From contig BDSL01000024.1 of the NCBI GenBank assembly GCA_003116995.1, positions 248,001 through 312,000 of the forward strand: DNA of 64,000 nt, read 5' to 3'. This document shows positions 35,101 through 49,700 of the stretch, one piece after another; positions within the stretch are counted from its first letter, which is position 1, and every line of letters begins with the position of its first letter. This DNA comes from Yamagishiella unicocca (Eukaryota > Chlorophyta > Chlorophyceae > Chlamydomonadales > Volvocaceae). The notes beneath the pieces are model-generated. The model did not search any database. It was not told the DNA's origin and worked only from the letters and a program-made list of their open reading frames with translations. The translations under genes were made by a program, and so were the position numbers.

Positions 35101-35452
35101 TCCGGTCTGAAGCCTCGGTCGTCCTGCCTCGCTGATGGCCCGAGGGCATCCCGGCATCGTCGCGTCCCGAACTTTCACCTACCTCCTCCTGATGACAGCG
35201 ATTGTGCAAATGCAAGGGCGCCGGAGCGTGTGTTTGAGGCTGTAAGGGTTGGGATGCAGCAGAGCCGCAGATGTAGCTGCCCATGAGCAACTGGCTGTAC
35301 TCGGCGCCATCGCCGGCCCGAAGCAGGGTAGAGTGCAGCTGCGGGTGCACCGACCCGGCCAAGCGGACGAGGTGCGCGTGCAGCGAAGAGACATCGTCAT
35401 AGAGGCGTAAGAGCACTGAGGGTTGGTCGCGGCAACTGCGCTCGCGCTGCAT
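12031..35452 (-). CDS. TERT: Telomerase reverse transcriptase, giant form, 20 exons
   Basis: Catalytic subunit of telomerase: nuclear, copies an RNA template onto chromosome ends. Exons in transcript order: 35452-35183, 34767-34696, 34393-34175, 33348-32740, 32440-31426, 31205-30768, 30042-28905, 28721-28594, 27899-27766, 27185-27108, 26592-26068, 25489-24613, 24022-23877, 23011-22892, 22073-15130, 14807-14502, 13930-13818, 13328-13219, 12871-12672, 12208-12031. All junctions keep frame and the total is 13,620 nt (4,539 aa plus stop); typical TERTs are about 1,000-1,300 aa. TEN domain: exons 1-3 (VGDELMLHLLTHGSLFV, NYLQVTGRPI). RNA-binding domain: CP IFYCATF and GLPARHMLRTL, QFP-like LRQML then CPFGLLLEHHCPL, T motif VVPPALLGSGHN to RANFYVTE. 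RT motifs: 1 FYYRKPVWSRLQ; 2 LRFVPKMSGMRPIVNLGKP; 3/IFD RRPGLLGCSVFGLDGIYRSF; A ISADISKAFDSL (Asp about 1803); B' TGIAQ|GAVTSTLLCSLYMASLE; C LMRLIDDFLFITTSK (Asp-Asp about 4229-4230); D FGADYGCRINPDKTQANF; E RWCGLLVNVATLEVQGDY. The C-terminal extension follows in exons 18-20. The catalytic aspartates are intact. Intron 9 is GC-AG. Low-complexity insertions sit between nearly all motifs. Confidence 0.95.
12672..14807 (-). other. TERT: TERT exons 16-19: motif D, motif E and thumb
   Basis: Exon 16 (14807-14502) carries motif D, then about 50 Gly/Ala-rich residues before NIWQARDGRRYLR. Exon 17 (13930-13818) carries the motif E WCGLL primer grip and the DYTRY segment. Exon 18 (13328-13219) reads LRPKVHALLLDTSINSPTTV and exon 19 (12871-12672) SYMLAAIKLHWYVRCLP, both matching the conserved C-terminal thumb. 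An extra insertion thus also splits motifs D and E. Confidence 0.9.
15130..22073 (-). other. TERT: TERT exon 15: 6.9-kb exon with ~2,270-aa insertion between RT motifs B' and C
   Basis: The exon begins with motif B' at 22073 and ends with motif C at 15130; between them the frame stays open for about 2,270 codons (residues about 1953-4218). After LLPLLPRIG the insertion opens with poly-Gln, where no GT donor is available, so at least this part must be exonic if motif B' is. It continues through Ala/Gly/Pro-rich sequence, His-Gln and Asp-Ala repeats (about 18660-18800 and 19100-19150), TQ/SQ-rich segments, an acidic patch MEVEEEEEEVGG, and a basic Gln/Lys stretch (about 15600-15720) before Pro-rich sequence and motif C. 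Other frames of the same strand are interrupted, which supports selection on this frame. An internal intron that preserves frame cannot be excluded without RNA data. Confidence 0.8.
22289..22345 (-). repeat. Dispersed repeat family B copy (TERT intron 14)
   Basis: On the minus strand it reads ACCCGTGGATGTCCGAAAAA then ACAGAAGTTTTGAGATGCATGCTGGAGAAC. It abuts the 28-bp array. Confidence 0.9.
22376..22605 (-). repeat. 28-bp minisatellite in TERT intron 14
   Basis: About eight head-to-tail copies of a 28-bp unit containing ACGGGTCTTCCTCGAACCCC on the plus strand. The unit matches the end of dispersed family B, so the array probably grew from the adjacent copy. Confidence 0.95.
22763..22875 (-). 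repeat. Family A core plus family B copy (TERT intron 14)
   Basis: 22763-22785 has the family A core (GATAAGAGAATCCG on minus). 22808-22875 is a diverged family B copy. Confidence 0.8.
23065..23118 (+). repeat. Dispersed repeat family B copy (TERT intron 13, antisense)
   Basis: GAGACCCGTGGATGCCCGAA then CCCGTTTAGAACAGGCGTTTTGAG, opposite to the direction of TERT transcription. Confidence 0.9.
23680..23835 (-). repeat. Long copy of dispersed family A (TERT intron 13)
   Basis: About 150 bp nearly identical to 50158-50305 in PNPase intron 5, from AGAGAATCCGCGAATCCACG to GTATTCGAGAAG. Both copies lie a short distance after a splice donor and in the sense orientation of the host gene. Confidence 0.95.
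24074..24320 (+). repeat. Family C copy and GACCCGGTTACACGAC repeats (TERT intron 12)
   Basis: 24074-24180 matches 4870-4985. It is followed by three AAGACCCGGTTACAC(G/A) boxes at about 24195-24315; the same box recurs inverted near 27068 and at about 50095 in PNPase intron 5. Confidence 0.75.
27399..27470 (+). repeat. Dispersed repeat family B copy (TERT intron 9, antisense)
   Basis: CGAGGAAGACCCGTGGATGC to GATGCATGCTGGAGAACTGG; the most complete family B copy. Confidence 0.9.
30273..30768 (-). repeat. 14-bp minisatellite in TERT intron 6
   Basis: About 33 copies of CACCCCTCCCACTG (plus strand) with single-base variants and four ATGCTCCCCTCCC interruptions. It starts immediately after the exon 6 donor at 30767. 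Confidence 0.95.
32711..32732 (-). repeat. Family A core at the TERT intron 4 donor
   Basis: GATAAGAGAATCCGC lies within about 20 bases of the exon 4 donor (32739). Confidence 0.8.
34115..34160 (-). repeat. Family A copy at the TERT intron 3 donor
   Basis: On the minus strand, GATAAGAAAAATCCGCGAAG then CCACGGCCGACAAACC, within about 60 bases after the exon 3 donor (34174). Confidence 0.85.
34593..34635 (+). repeat. Telomere-type repeats inside TERT intron 2
   Basis: CCCTAAAACCCTAAACCC and neighbouring CCCTAAAA units, the complement of the TTTTAGGG repeat reported for Chlamydomonas telomeres. Confidence 0.85.
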
Positions 35453-36139
35453 TGCAAGGCCTGCGCCCGAGGCGGAGTTAGCTTAGGGCATGTTTATAGT
35501 ACATCAGTTCCTAAAACTCGTGAACAAACATATTATTTGGAGCGCATTTGGAGCGCACGCTACGCATTTTTCCGGTCGGCGCGCTTTCCTCCGAGAGGTT
35601 TCGGAGCGAGGCAGATACCAGATTAGGAGAACCAACTGTTTTATCGCATGCATGAACGTTCTTCTCTTCATGGTATCGTCTGACCTCTTTTGTATTAAGG
35701 TATCTTTGGTCGACTGCAGCTGGTGCAGCCCTGGCCTATCAAATTGCGCCCCTGAATGTGCGCCCGGGCACAATCCTGGGGTACAAGGTTAACGATACCG
35801 CAAGCATCCATTCCCTGTAACGTATTAGGATCCAAAATCTGCGCGGATACAGCCGCAGATAACGCACTACTCGAAAGCGATATCGCGGTGATCGCCAAAT
35901 ACACATATCGTACCCCAGTGGCTGACCGTAAACCCTAAGTCAGGTCCCTAAACCCTATCATTGCTCTTTATCAGAACACTTTCAACGGAAATATTGGACA
36001 GGGCAATCCATAAAACAGAGAATCCATCACACTGATTAGCCAACTGTTTAAGTACCGGTACCAGCATAATGTCGGGACTGTACGAACCACAAACAGCGCA
36101 ATCAATGACACGTATTCCGTAATCCAGATGCAGGATGGC
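35453..36139. promoter_or_regulatory. Divergent TERT / THI4 intergenic region
   Basis: About 690 bp separate the TERT start codon (minus) from the THI4 TATA box (plus). It contains two AAACCCTAA-like telo-boxes at about 35931-35963, an element type found in plant promoters of proliferation genes. No other gene is evident. Confidence 0.5.
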
Positions 36140-36146
36140 TATATAA
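36140..36146 (+). promoter_or_regulatory. THI4 TATA box
   Basis: TATATAA, followed about 25-30 bp later by a likely transcription start. The leader from there to the donor at 36257 contains no ATG. Confidence 0.65.
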
Positions 36147-36256
36147 ACCTAAAGGCATCTTATCTGCTGCATAATTCAACCTTTCAGTCAATCTGATCTC
36201 ATTCCTGTGCCGTGTCCCTGCTCCAAGGTCGTCTGCAACCAGGCGTCCTCTCACTG

Positions 36257-37324
36257 GTAAGTTGCGCCGAAAATTTCAGGTGACTCTGCTGTCAGGTTGC
36301 CTCTAGCTTGCGATCTTATCGATTCAGCCACATTCAGCCACATTCAGCCGCCGAAAAATCATTTGCCATCTGTAACGCCTGCACGCAGCGAGCAGCTATA
36401 TGGTAGAATTTCTGTGCACTCTGATAGTAGGTTTGCATCTAGTTTGTATCGGGCATTGTAGCAATTTGCGCAGTGACTTGTGGACCAGCGCCTTGGAGGT
36501 GCTAGTGACACAGCCGAGCACGTCGGTGCGCACACTGCCTAGATCATGATCTTCCTGTATTCTGATGTCTTGTCATCTCTCTTTGGGTCAAATTGTTCAT
36601 CATTGCAAGTGCAGACAGACGGTGAGCTCCTGATCGCGAATTCACTTTCCGGAAGCACTTTTACTTAACCGGCCACGCCGTTCGGAACGCCAGGGGTGCT
36701 CTCCAATGTCCGTTGAGTCACGCCGGCCGGTCCACCTCGGTCGTGTTTGCTGCATCGCTTCTGTCCGCTTTGGACAGTTCGCGAGTGCGGCGGCACTTCC
36801 GGGGCGCCGCGTCCGAGCTGCTTGCGGCATTGCGGGTGGCTGAGATTATACCCTTATAACCGGATCGGGATAGTGCCCGCGACGGGAGCGTGTTTCCGAG
36901 CGTGCGTGCGCGGGCATGTCGCACCTTGCGCATGTCCGGCCGCCGCTCTCCCCCCTCCCTTTCTCCCGCCCCTGATATGTACGTAACGTCATGTGCACCA
37001 TACGACCTGCCGATGGGTCTTCGGCTACCATCGCCCGGCCGGGTCTGCTGGTAAGTCCGCAGCGTTAGGTCCCGACGAAATATCGCTTTGCCATGATTTT
37101 CGGCTGCTGCATTCGACTGCATTTGCCAGTGTTTGTGATTAAGTAGACCGGTTACTTTGTCCAGCTATTTTATCGTGCCTCTATTGCACCTTCATCTCGT
37201 TTTATCGCAACCCTTGCCTCCTTGTGCATTGGTTTTCCTCCCTGCTCGCCCTGCGTTCTCTTGCCGCTGCCTCTGCCCGGCGCCTGCCCGTCTTCTCTCC
37301 GTAGTTTTGCTCCCTTGTCCACAG
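36257..37324 (+). other. THI4 5'-UTR intron with two alternative donors
   Basis: A strong donor CTG|GTAAGT lies at 36257 and a second CTG|GTAAGT at 37051; the likely acceptor is CCACAG at 37319-37324, just before the leader exon that carries the start codon. Splicing from 36257 removes the aptamer and all upstream ATGs. Splicing from 37051 retains the 36257-37050 segment, which holds about nine ATG triplets. This is the arrangement expected for riboswitch-controlled alternative splicing; donor use itself is inferred. Confidence 0.65.
36794..36892 (+). promoter_or_regulatory. TPP (thiamine pyrophosphate) riboswitch aptamer
   Basis: All TPP-aptamer elements can be read. P1 is CACTTC (36794-36799) with GAGCGTG (36886-36892). 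P2 is CGGGG (36800-36804) with ACCC after the invariant CTGAGA (36840-36845). P3 is GCCGC with GTGGC, with an extended loop as in eukaryotic examples. P4 is CCG/CGG, and P5 CGGG/CCCG flanks the conserved GGATAGTG (canonical GGATAATG). The pyrimidine-sensing CTGAGA and the pyrophosphate-side GCG are present. The aptamer lies about 470 nt before the THI4 start codon, inside the 5'-UTR intron and between its two donors. TPP-controlled splicing of THI4 is established in Chlamydomonas and, for NMT1, in Neurospora. Confidence 0.93.
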
Positions 37325-37361
37325 ATCTCCCCAAGTTCGTCGTATCCTCCGTCAGTCTACG

Positions 37362-39160
<1,799 letters not shown>

Positions 39161-40449
39161 ACGAACCTTTTCACGCTGCGATGGCCGCTGCCGAGAACAA
39201 GACCTGCCCCACAGCTTATCGCTGAAATGGCGTAATTGCAGGTGGACTTCGTTCGGATAGGCCAGCTTCGATTGTTGTTGATGATTTGCGTCTGGACGCT
39301 GTTGTTTCATGTGGCAGTCATGTGGCATTTTTCCATTCGTGTTTTGTGCTGCACTCAGGTTGATGCGCGGTCCCTAGTCCTATGTTGTTTGTGTTATGGC
39401 TGTTACGTGCCGTTCGGTGTCCCAAGCCTGTGATATGCGCAGTTGCATCAGCGCCCGCTGTGAAAGAGGTGACTGTGGCGGTTTGGCCGTGTGGAGGCTA
39501 TCTGTCATGCTTCTGCGTAGCGCTCAGGGACGGGGCGTCGTGGCGCTGTGATGTTGCTTTGTGGGGATTTAAAAACGTGCGTCGCGTGCCCACGTGCGCC
39601 AGGCCGTTACAACGCCAAGATGTAATGTCCGACAGTTGCTTGGTCCCAATGTACTACTTTGCAATGGCTATGAGCACGATCGACCCCCCAAGGCACCCGT
39701 TTCGGAAGTACAATGCATTGCACCTTGCATACTTACCACTGGGTGGTAGGACGGAAGTAGATTGGGAGGTCTCCTCAACAGTGATCATGCATTGGGTGAC
39801 AAATTGCACCAACTCATGCATGAAATCTAACAAATCGCAACACGGCGCTTGTCAGTGCACACATACCTCTTTGTTTCTCGATAAGCAGCCTGGATGTGCG
39901 ATCGCAGCACGGCATGTGTGTCGCACGCTTCGACACCATGCCGCTTCGGCACCAGGCAGCCGTCATCCAGCTGGAGTCGTCATCATGAGAGTGGCCGTGT
40001 TGGTTCGTGGAATCTCGCTGGCATTGTTGTTGTTGTAATCGTTACATTGTTATTGCAACATGGCTGGACGCAGAACCTACTTTCAAACGCTACATGGCCG
40101 AGAAGGCCACGACCGCCACAAATAACGCACGCTTGAGGTTTATACGCGGACCAGCCGCAGCCAGCCAGCAGGAACTATGATTTCCTTGTTTAACTAGTCT
40201 GAATAGGGTAGAGAGCGGCATGCTTGGTTTTTTTGCATATCACACGCCTGCAGCCTGCTCCGCTTTACGGCCACACATGCAAATGCTCGTGCCCAAGGCC
40301 CAAACTTTCTCCAAATGCGTCGGGTGAAATGATCTCCCGTACAGGCAGCTTACGGTAGCTCAAGGTTCATCGCCCTGCTATAATTCTGCTGTGCGATGCA
40401 GGTGCGGGGTGCGGCACGGCTGGGAGCAAACGGGTATTTTTATCCAGCG
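39161..40449. other. Convergent intergenic region THI4 / eS12
   Basis: THI4 3' UTR to a TGTAA at 39621-39625, then spacer to the eS12 poly(A) signal. No gene is recognised. Confidence 0.5.
39621..39625 (+). terminator. THI4 poly(A) signal TGTAA
   Basis: First TGTAA after the stop codon, giving a 3' UTR of about 470 nt. Confidence 0.5.
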
Positions 40450-40454
40450 TTACA
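40450..40454 (-). terminator. eS12 poly(A) signal TGTAA
   Basis: TGTAA on the minus strand about 130 nt after the eS12 stop. Confidence 0.6.
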
Positions 40455-40586
40455 GATGGCCTTGCGCAGCGACAGTCGCGTCTGTTGTCCCTCGGGGACC
40501 CGAGCGCACACCGTCATCCAGCGTAGCAGGACCGGCCCAGCTGCGTCCGACAACGGCTGCAGAGGCTGTAAGCGGCTGCCGAGCTC

Positions 40587-41933
40587 TTAGCGGCTCTTGA
40601 GGTACTCCTGCAGCATGGACAGGCCAGCGGTCTCCTCACCGTAGTCGGTGATGACGGCGCACGAGCAGCCGACCACCTTGCGGGCTTCGCCCTGGGGGTC
40701 GATCTTGCACAGCTGCGGAGGAAGAACAGCGGCGGTAGGCACGACATGGTAAGTATTGGAATCAGGCGGGTTCAGGGGGGCAGGAAGAGCGGTCAACATA
40801 GGATGCGAGGTAGCTCCCAGAAGCTGCCAGTCGACCCGGACATTTCGGCATAAGGCGGCCCTCCGCAAACATAACGGTATACAAGGGCTCCCGCGAGTTT
40901 AGCATTCGGTCGCAACGGCGCCGATTGTTCATCCCTGCCGAGCGCCCTTGGCATGCGGATTGGCGCAAGACACGAACACAATGTTATGTGTATGGGGGCA
41001 TGATTACTGCATCTATGCAAACCTGACCTTCCATGGAAACCGCCGCGGCAAGACCTGGAGGTATACAGCTCTACGGTATAAAACAGCTAGGCCATCCGCA
41101 CCCTGGGCGGGCCCTGTCGGCCGCAAAGGGCCTGCAGGCTCCCGCCTTTGCTTCGTGTGCCGCGATTCCAGCCTTCCCATACTTACGCCGCACCACTGGC
41201 CCAGCTGCTTGTTCTCCGGCACGGAGATAAGGTTCACGTTGTGCTCAGAGCAGAGAGCCTCAATGAGCTTCTTGTAGTCGGGCTGGTTGCAGTCCTCAGC
41301 AAGGATGCACAGCTGGGCCCCACCCTTCTCAATGGCCCTGCGGGAAAGCACGCCAGGAAGAGGTCATTCCCACCGCCTTATTGCTATAGGCTGCGCCTCT
41401 ACATATCCTCCCAGCTAATACAGTGGGTTGAAGAAACTATCGACCACATGCTGATGCGTAAAATGGGGTACACGGGGGAAAAGGTAGGACAGAAGGTACA
41501 CGGTGTTCAAGGACCCGGCCCTCATGTGGAACGGGTTTCCCGTGGCGAACTGACACACCTGCAGGCCTCGTGCAGGCCGCGGCACAGACCATCGTGCGCC
41601 AGGGCCTTCTTCAGGACCATCTGCACGGCTGTGTTGATGTCCATCGGCTCCCCGGGAGCGGGGGCCTCCTCCACAACCACAGCAGGGGCAGCCTCTCTGC
41701 ATTGGTGTCAGAGACATAACGGGAATATTATATGCCATAAAATTTGCAAACTATGTGGGAAAAGTCGGCCCGCGCTCGCATTGCGGCGCATCCGAAACCC
41801 TCGCCTTCCACGCGAATAAGAAAATTACATAGCATCCTCGTTGAATCAAATTGAGGAATGCAGTCGCTATGCATCCGCCTCTTGCCTCATAGGTGCCGCA
41901 TCGAGCCATGTGCGCCACTTACCCGTCAGACAT
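40587..41933 (-). CDS. RPS12: 40S ribosomal protein eS12
   Basis: Cytosolic small-subunit protein of the beak region, L7Ae-like fold. Exons in transcript order: 41933-41923, 41696-41559, 41337-41187, 40712-40587; they join in phase to 141 aa, close to the usual 130-145. The tiny first exon encodes only MSDG, a common layout for algal ribosomal-protein genes. Family signatures are [59 protein letters not shown] and ARKVVGCSC. Donors are GTAAGT, GTGTGT and GTAAGT. The N-terminal about 20 residues are Ala/Pro/Glu-rich, typical of the eukaryotic protein. It diverges from GALE across 438 bp and converges with THI4. Confidence 0.97.
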
Positions 41934-42371
41934 TTTGGTCCTCGGCTGTGAAAGCCTCCAAAGTCTTCTGTCCTAGAGGTTCTGCGACGCAACAGCAGGT
42001 GATGATAATCAGCCTATAGGCTACCGCCGCCGGCACCGCCGTCGTCATATGCAAGATAACTTGTGCACAGTACAAAATAAGTGAAATAAAGCCTACCAGA
42101 AAAAAATAGTAGCTTAAGCCCCTGAGAGCAAGAGAGAAAGATTCTTGCGTGCGACTCGCACTAAAGACCGGTGCTCCGCATGGGGGTGTACGGCATGGGT
42201 CGCCGGGTCAGCGCACATAGTCAAAGCACAGCAAGCCAGTCCAGCCAGATTCAATTTGGTAAAGCGCTTCTGCCCACGAAGCCTAACGCCTACATAGCCC
42301 GATATCAAGATCGCTGCTAATCCACAGCGACTCAAACTCCGCACATCTGAGTTACAGTGCGGTTTGCAAAG
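41934..42371. promoter_or_regulatory. Divergent eS12 / GALE promoter region
   Basis: 438 bp lie between the two start codons and must contain both promoters and leaders. No clear TATA box is seen on either side. Confidence 0.5.
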
Positions 42372-45780
<3,409 letters not shown>

Positions 45781-46784
45781 GCCTGTGTGATGCAACTAAC
45801 GGACCGCAGGAGCTGACCACAGGCACTCCCACAGAGCGATGTGTGGCGGTGTGGCGGTTTCCACGTGGGAGCTGTGAAGCAAAAGGCGATGGGGGGTGGA
45901 CCTCACCGGCGGTTTAGAGATGCATGGGCTGGTGCATATGGCCAGAGGAAGCTTGTCTCTCACCGGAAGAAGTGGCCCTTTCCAACCCAGCCTAGTAGCC
46001 TCCGGCCATGTGACAGCGACGCATGCAGGCGATTTGCCTTGCCTGCTACATATGCTTTCGGCTCAAAGAAGATGGCGGGTGTATACGCTGTGATTGACGC
46101 AACTTGGAACGGATGGTGAGCATGGTAGCTACGGATGACTGATAAAATGGTGAATGCATTTGACTGCAATTTTGTAATCCCTCCTCTCCGGTCTCGTCTG
46201 CTGCGTGGTTGGAACCTGAAAGTTCACACGACCGTTAACTCGCGGTCGTTTGTATCATTCCAGCAGTATTCCGTCCTTCCGCTCCAACGTGCACGCCCAG
46301 GCAACACTTAATTGCGTGCACCTTTTACATCATACCCGGCAGACCTGACGGGTAGATATGCACGGCACAGTCACTGCGCATAAATTGGATATCAAATGGC
46401 GCCTTGGCACAGGTTTGCACTTGCTGGGTGCCCTGTCACCCGTACCACGAGGGGGATGGCGATGCTCTGTACTGCGTTCCCGTCCGCCATTCCCCCCTTT
46501 TTGTTTCCCTTCCATTTCCTATCATTTGTCCTGGTCTGTATCTGAGCTTTGCTCTGGCGAGGTTTACGTACACTACGGAAATCGGAGGGGTTTCAGATTT
46601 TCAGTTCGGAGGAATCGGGGTTCCGTACTGGATGCAGTATGGGCACGAGCATGGGCAGTTAATAGATACATTTCAAGGATTGCATTAGCCTGACAACTCT
46701 GTTGCTGTGCACCCTGTCCACGCATGCACCCGACCTACTGCTCTTGACTACCGAATAGCACCCAGCAAGGGTTGTGGCCACGAG
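45781..46784. other. GALE 3' UTR and PNPase promoter/leader region
   Basis: GALE's TGTAA is at 46173-46177. Nothing else coding is seen; the PNPase start codon lies at 46785. Confidence 0.5.
46173..46177 (+). terminator. GALE poly(A) signal TGTAA
   Basis: About 390 nt after the GALE stop codon. Confidence 0.55.
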
Positions 46785-49700
46785 ATGCTTTCTTCTTTAC
46801 ACTTGAATGGCGTGAGCCAGGTTCCGGGCGCACGGCGTTGGACATCGACCAATGTCGCGCCAATTGCACTGCCTGGGCGCACCGTTCCGCACGTCGTCGC
46901 CGTCCGTTTGCCAGCGATAAATGGATCGGTCGAATATATTGATATGTACCAGCAGCGGAATGTTGTGTTCAGTCGCAGCGTGGTCGCCGCCGCCCAGCTC
47001 GCGCCCGCCTCGTATGCTCCCCCGACGGCTGAGACATTGGTACTCCAAGTGCCCGGCAGCAAGCAGGTAAAAACGGGGACAGACGCAATTGACGTGGCAC
47101 ATAAATGGCCGCGAAAAAATGTGGTTCGGAAGCCGTTGACTTGCAGCTTGGGCTTGTGGCAGATATCTGCGGTACGGACCCTCATCGCTCGGGATTCGTT
47201 TCAGCGAACTGGGTTCGTGGGCAAGTATGCATCGGATTGACCAACTGCTGCCTGGCCTCCACCTTGCCCCGGGGAGCGGCGACCGGGAGGCAGTTCAGGA
47301 GGATCACCCTCCGCCCCGCGCAAAGCTACCACGCTCCTCCTTTTCAGGATCTGCATTACGTCCGGATGTGTTGTGTTTCGCGCGTCTTGCACAACCCTTG
47401 GGCCCCGCTCTTCCCCCTTGCCTCTATGCCCTGTCTACCAACGCCCCTCCCCTAGCACCGCACCGCGCCCACCCCACCCCCTCCATTCCCTCCCGCCCGC
47501 TCCACTCCCCACCCCCCGCCGCCGCCACCGCCCTTCGCATGCCCTTTCGTCCCCACCCCAGACCGCACGCCTCCCCGACCTCACCACCCACCCCAGACCG
47601 CATGCCTCCTCGACCTCACCACCCACCCCAGACTGCATGCCTCCCCGACCTCACCACCCACCCCAGACCGCATGCCTCCCCGACCTCACCACCCACCCCA
47701 GACCGCATGCCTCCCCGACCTCACCACCCACCCTCACCAAGTCCTCCAGCATGCATCTTGAAACGTCCGTTCTGAACGGTTTTTCCTTCGTACACGGGTC
47801 TTCCTTTTATCCTCACCCCTGCCCCGCCCCGCTATTATTGTAAACCCCCCCGCTGGGTCCCAGCCCATCAAGCTAGAGACGGGAGAGATTGGCCGTCAGG
47901 CCAACGGAGCCGTGATGGCCACATGCGGCGAAACCATGATCTACGCCACCGCCTGCTGCTCCTCCGCCCCCACCGGCGACGGCTCCTTCGTGCCCCTCAC
48001 CGTCAACTACGCCGAGCGCTTCAGCGCCGCCGGTAGGACCAGGTGCGGCGCCGGCGAGGGCGGCACACACTGCCCTAGGGGTATGCAGCTGGAGAAGGCA
48101 GGGCTCGGGGGGCTCAGCGTGGATCGAGGGATCTGGATCCAAGGACTAGGAGTACGAGGACAGAATGGAATTCGGGGGCCTGAGCTGTAGGGGATTAAGG
48201 GGAGCGAGGGACTTGGCTATTTTGGGTCCTGGATCGAGGGCCCTGCCTCCGCCGTTGTTGGGCCCAACCCCAACCCCAACCCCAACCCCCAACCCCAACC
48301 CGCAGCGGCGGCTTCGTGAAACGTGATGGTCGCCCCCGTGACTCTGAGGTGCTGGTCAGCCGCCTGGTGGACCGGCCCATAAGGCCCATGTTCGCAAAGG
48401 GCTGGGCCAACGAGACGCAGGTGTGGACGGGTTGGGCGGTTGGGTTTGGTGGGCGGGCGGGTGCGCTGGGAGGATGTTACAGACACTTACCCGGGGGCCT
48501 TATACGAGAGGGTGATGGGGTCGGGGACTTGGGGCTAGACGCGGCGCCTGCCAGCGGTGTGGGAACTGGGTACCGTCGGATGCCGACAGATATGTTGCCT
48601 GGAGGGTGGGTGGGTGGCAAGACCTGGAGCAGGGCGAGGGAGGGCCGTGGCGGGAAGACCGGGAGCAGGTTGGGGGAGGGTGGCGGGAAGACCCGGAGCA
48701 GGATGCGGGAGGGGGGGGGGCAGCATTTGCAGGCGCCCGTTTAAATGACCGCGCGCGCCCCCCGGCCGACGGCTCATCACAACCCTGCTCCCCGCCCCAC
48801 CCACATCGCCAGTCCGGCCACTCCCCGAAACCGTGACGGCGCCGTGCCTGTCGTACAGGTGCTGGAATGGGTGATGTCGTACGACGGCATCAACGACCCG
48901 GGGCCCATTGCGATCACCGCTGCGTCGGCGGCCCTCCTCATTTCCGGTGCGCCCGGGATGCATGTCGTACAGGTGCTGACTACGACAGACCCTAAAACCC
49001 GCACCTTGTGCACCTCCCGCACCTCGCTGCACTTGCCTCACCCCATCGCCGTCAAACACAACTGCACTCCCCAGCCGACATGGCATGACACAAATCCATC
49101 GCCGTCAAACACAACTGCACTCCCCAGCCGACATGGCATGACACAAATCCATCGCCGTCAAACACAACTGCACTCCCCAGCCGACATGGCATGACACAAA
49201 TGCGCTTTTCCGTTGCCGGCACCGGCCGGTTCAACTGAGGAACGGCGACGTGACAGGGAGCCCGCTGCGCCCTGGTGGCCGGGCGCGCCGCCACGTCTTG
49301 CGACCCACCGCCGTCCGCATCCGGAGGGCTCCAGGGATGGCCTCCACCAGCTGGGGCAAGAGCTGGGCTGCAGCCGTTTCAGCATCTCGACCCCCACGCC
49401 CCCCTTCTCCCAGTAGTGCGCCCCGGGTCTTCCTCCTGCCCCACCACCTGCCCCCCTTGCCCTGCCCCACCACCCGCCCCCCTTGCCCTGCCCCACCACC
49501 TGCCCCCCTTGCCCTGCCCCACCACCTGCCCCCCTTGCCCTGCCCCACCACCCGCCCCCTTGCCCTGCCCCACCACCCGCCCCCCTTGCCCTGCCCCACC
49601 ACCCGCCCCCCTTGCCCTGCCCCACCACCCGCCCCCCTTGCCCTGCCCCACCACCCGCCCCCCTTGCCCTGCCCCACCACCCGCCCCCCTTGCCCTGCCC

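Noticed and set aside
42357..42371. Five extra N-terminal codons before GALE
   Set aside because: The extension starts at GTG, not ATG; the ATG at 42372 gives the normal epimerase N-terminus.
46707..46784. 26 extra codons before the PNPase start
   Set aside because: They begin with GTG and contain no ATG; 46785 is the first ATG in frame.
48021..48040. Alternative PNPase exon 2 donor at 48033 (GTAGGA)
   Set aside because: It breaks the frame into exon 3; the donor at 48043 restores [16 protein letters not shown].
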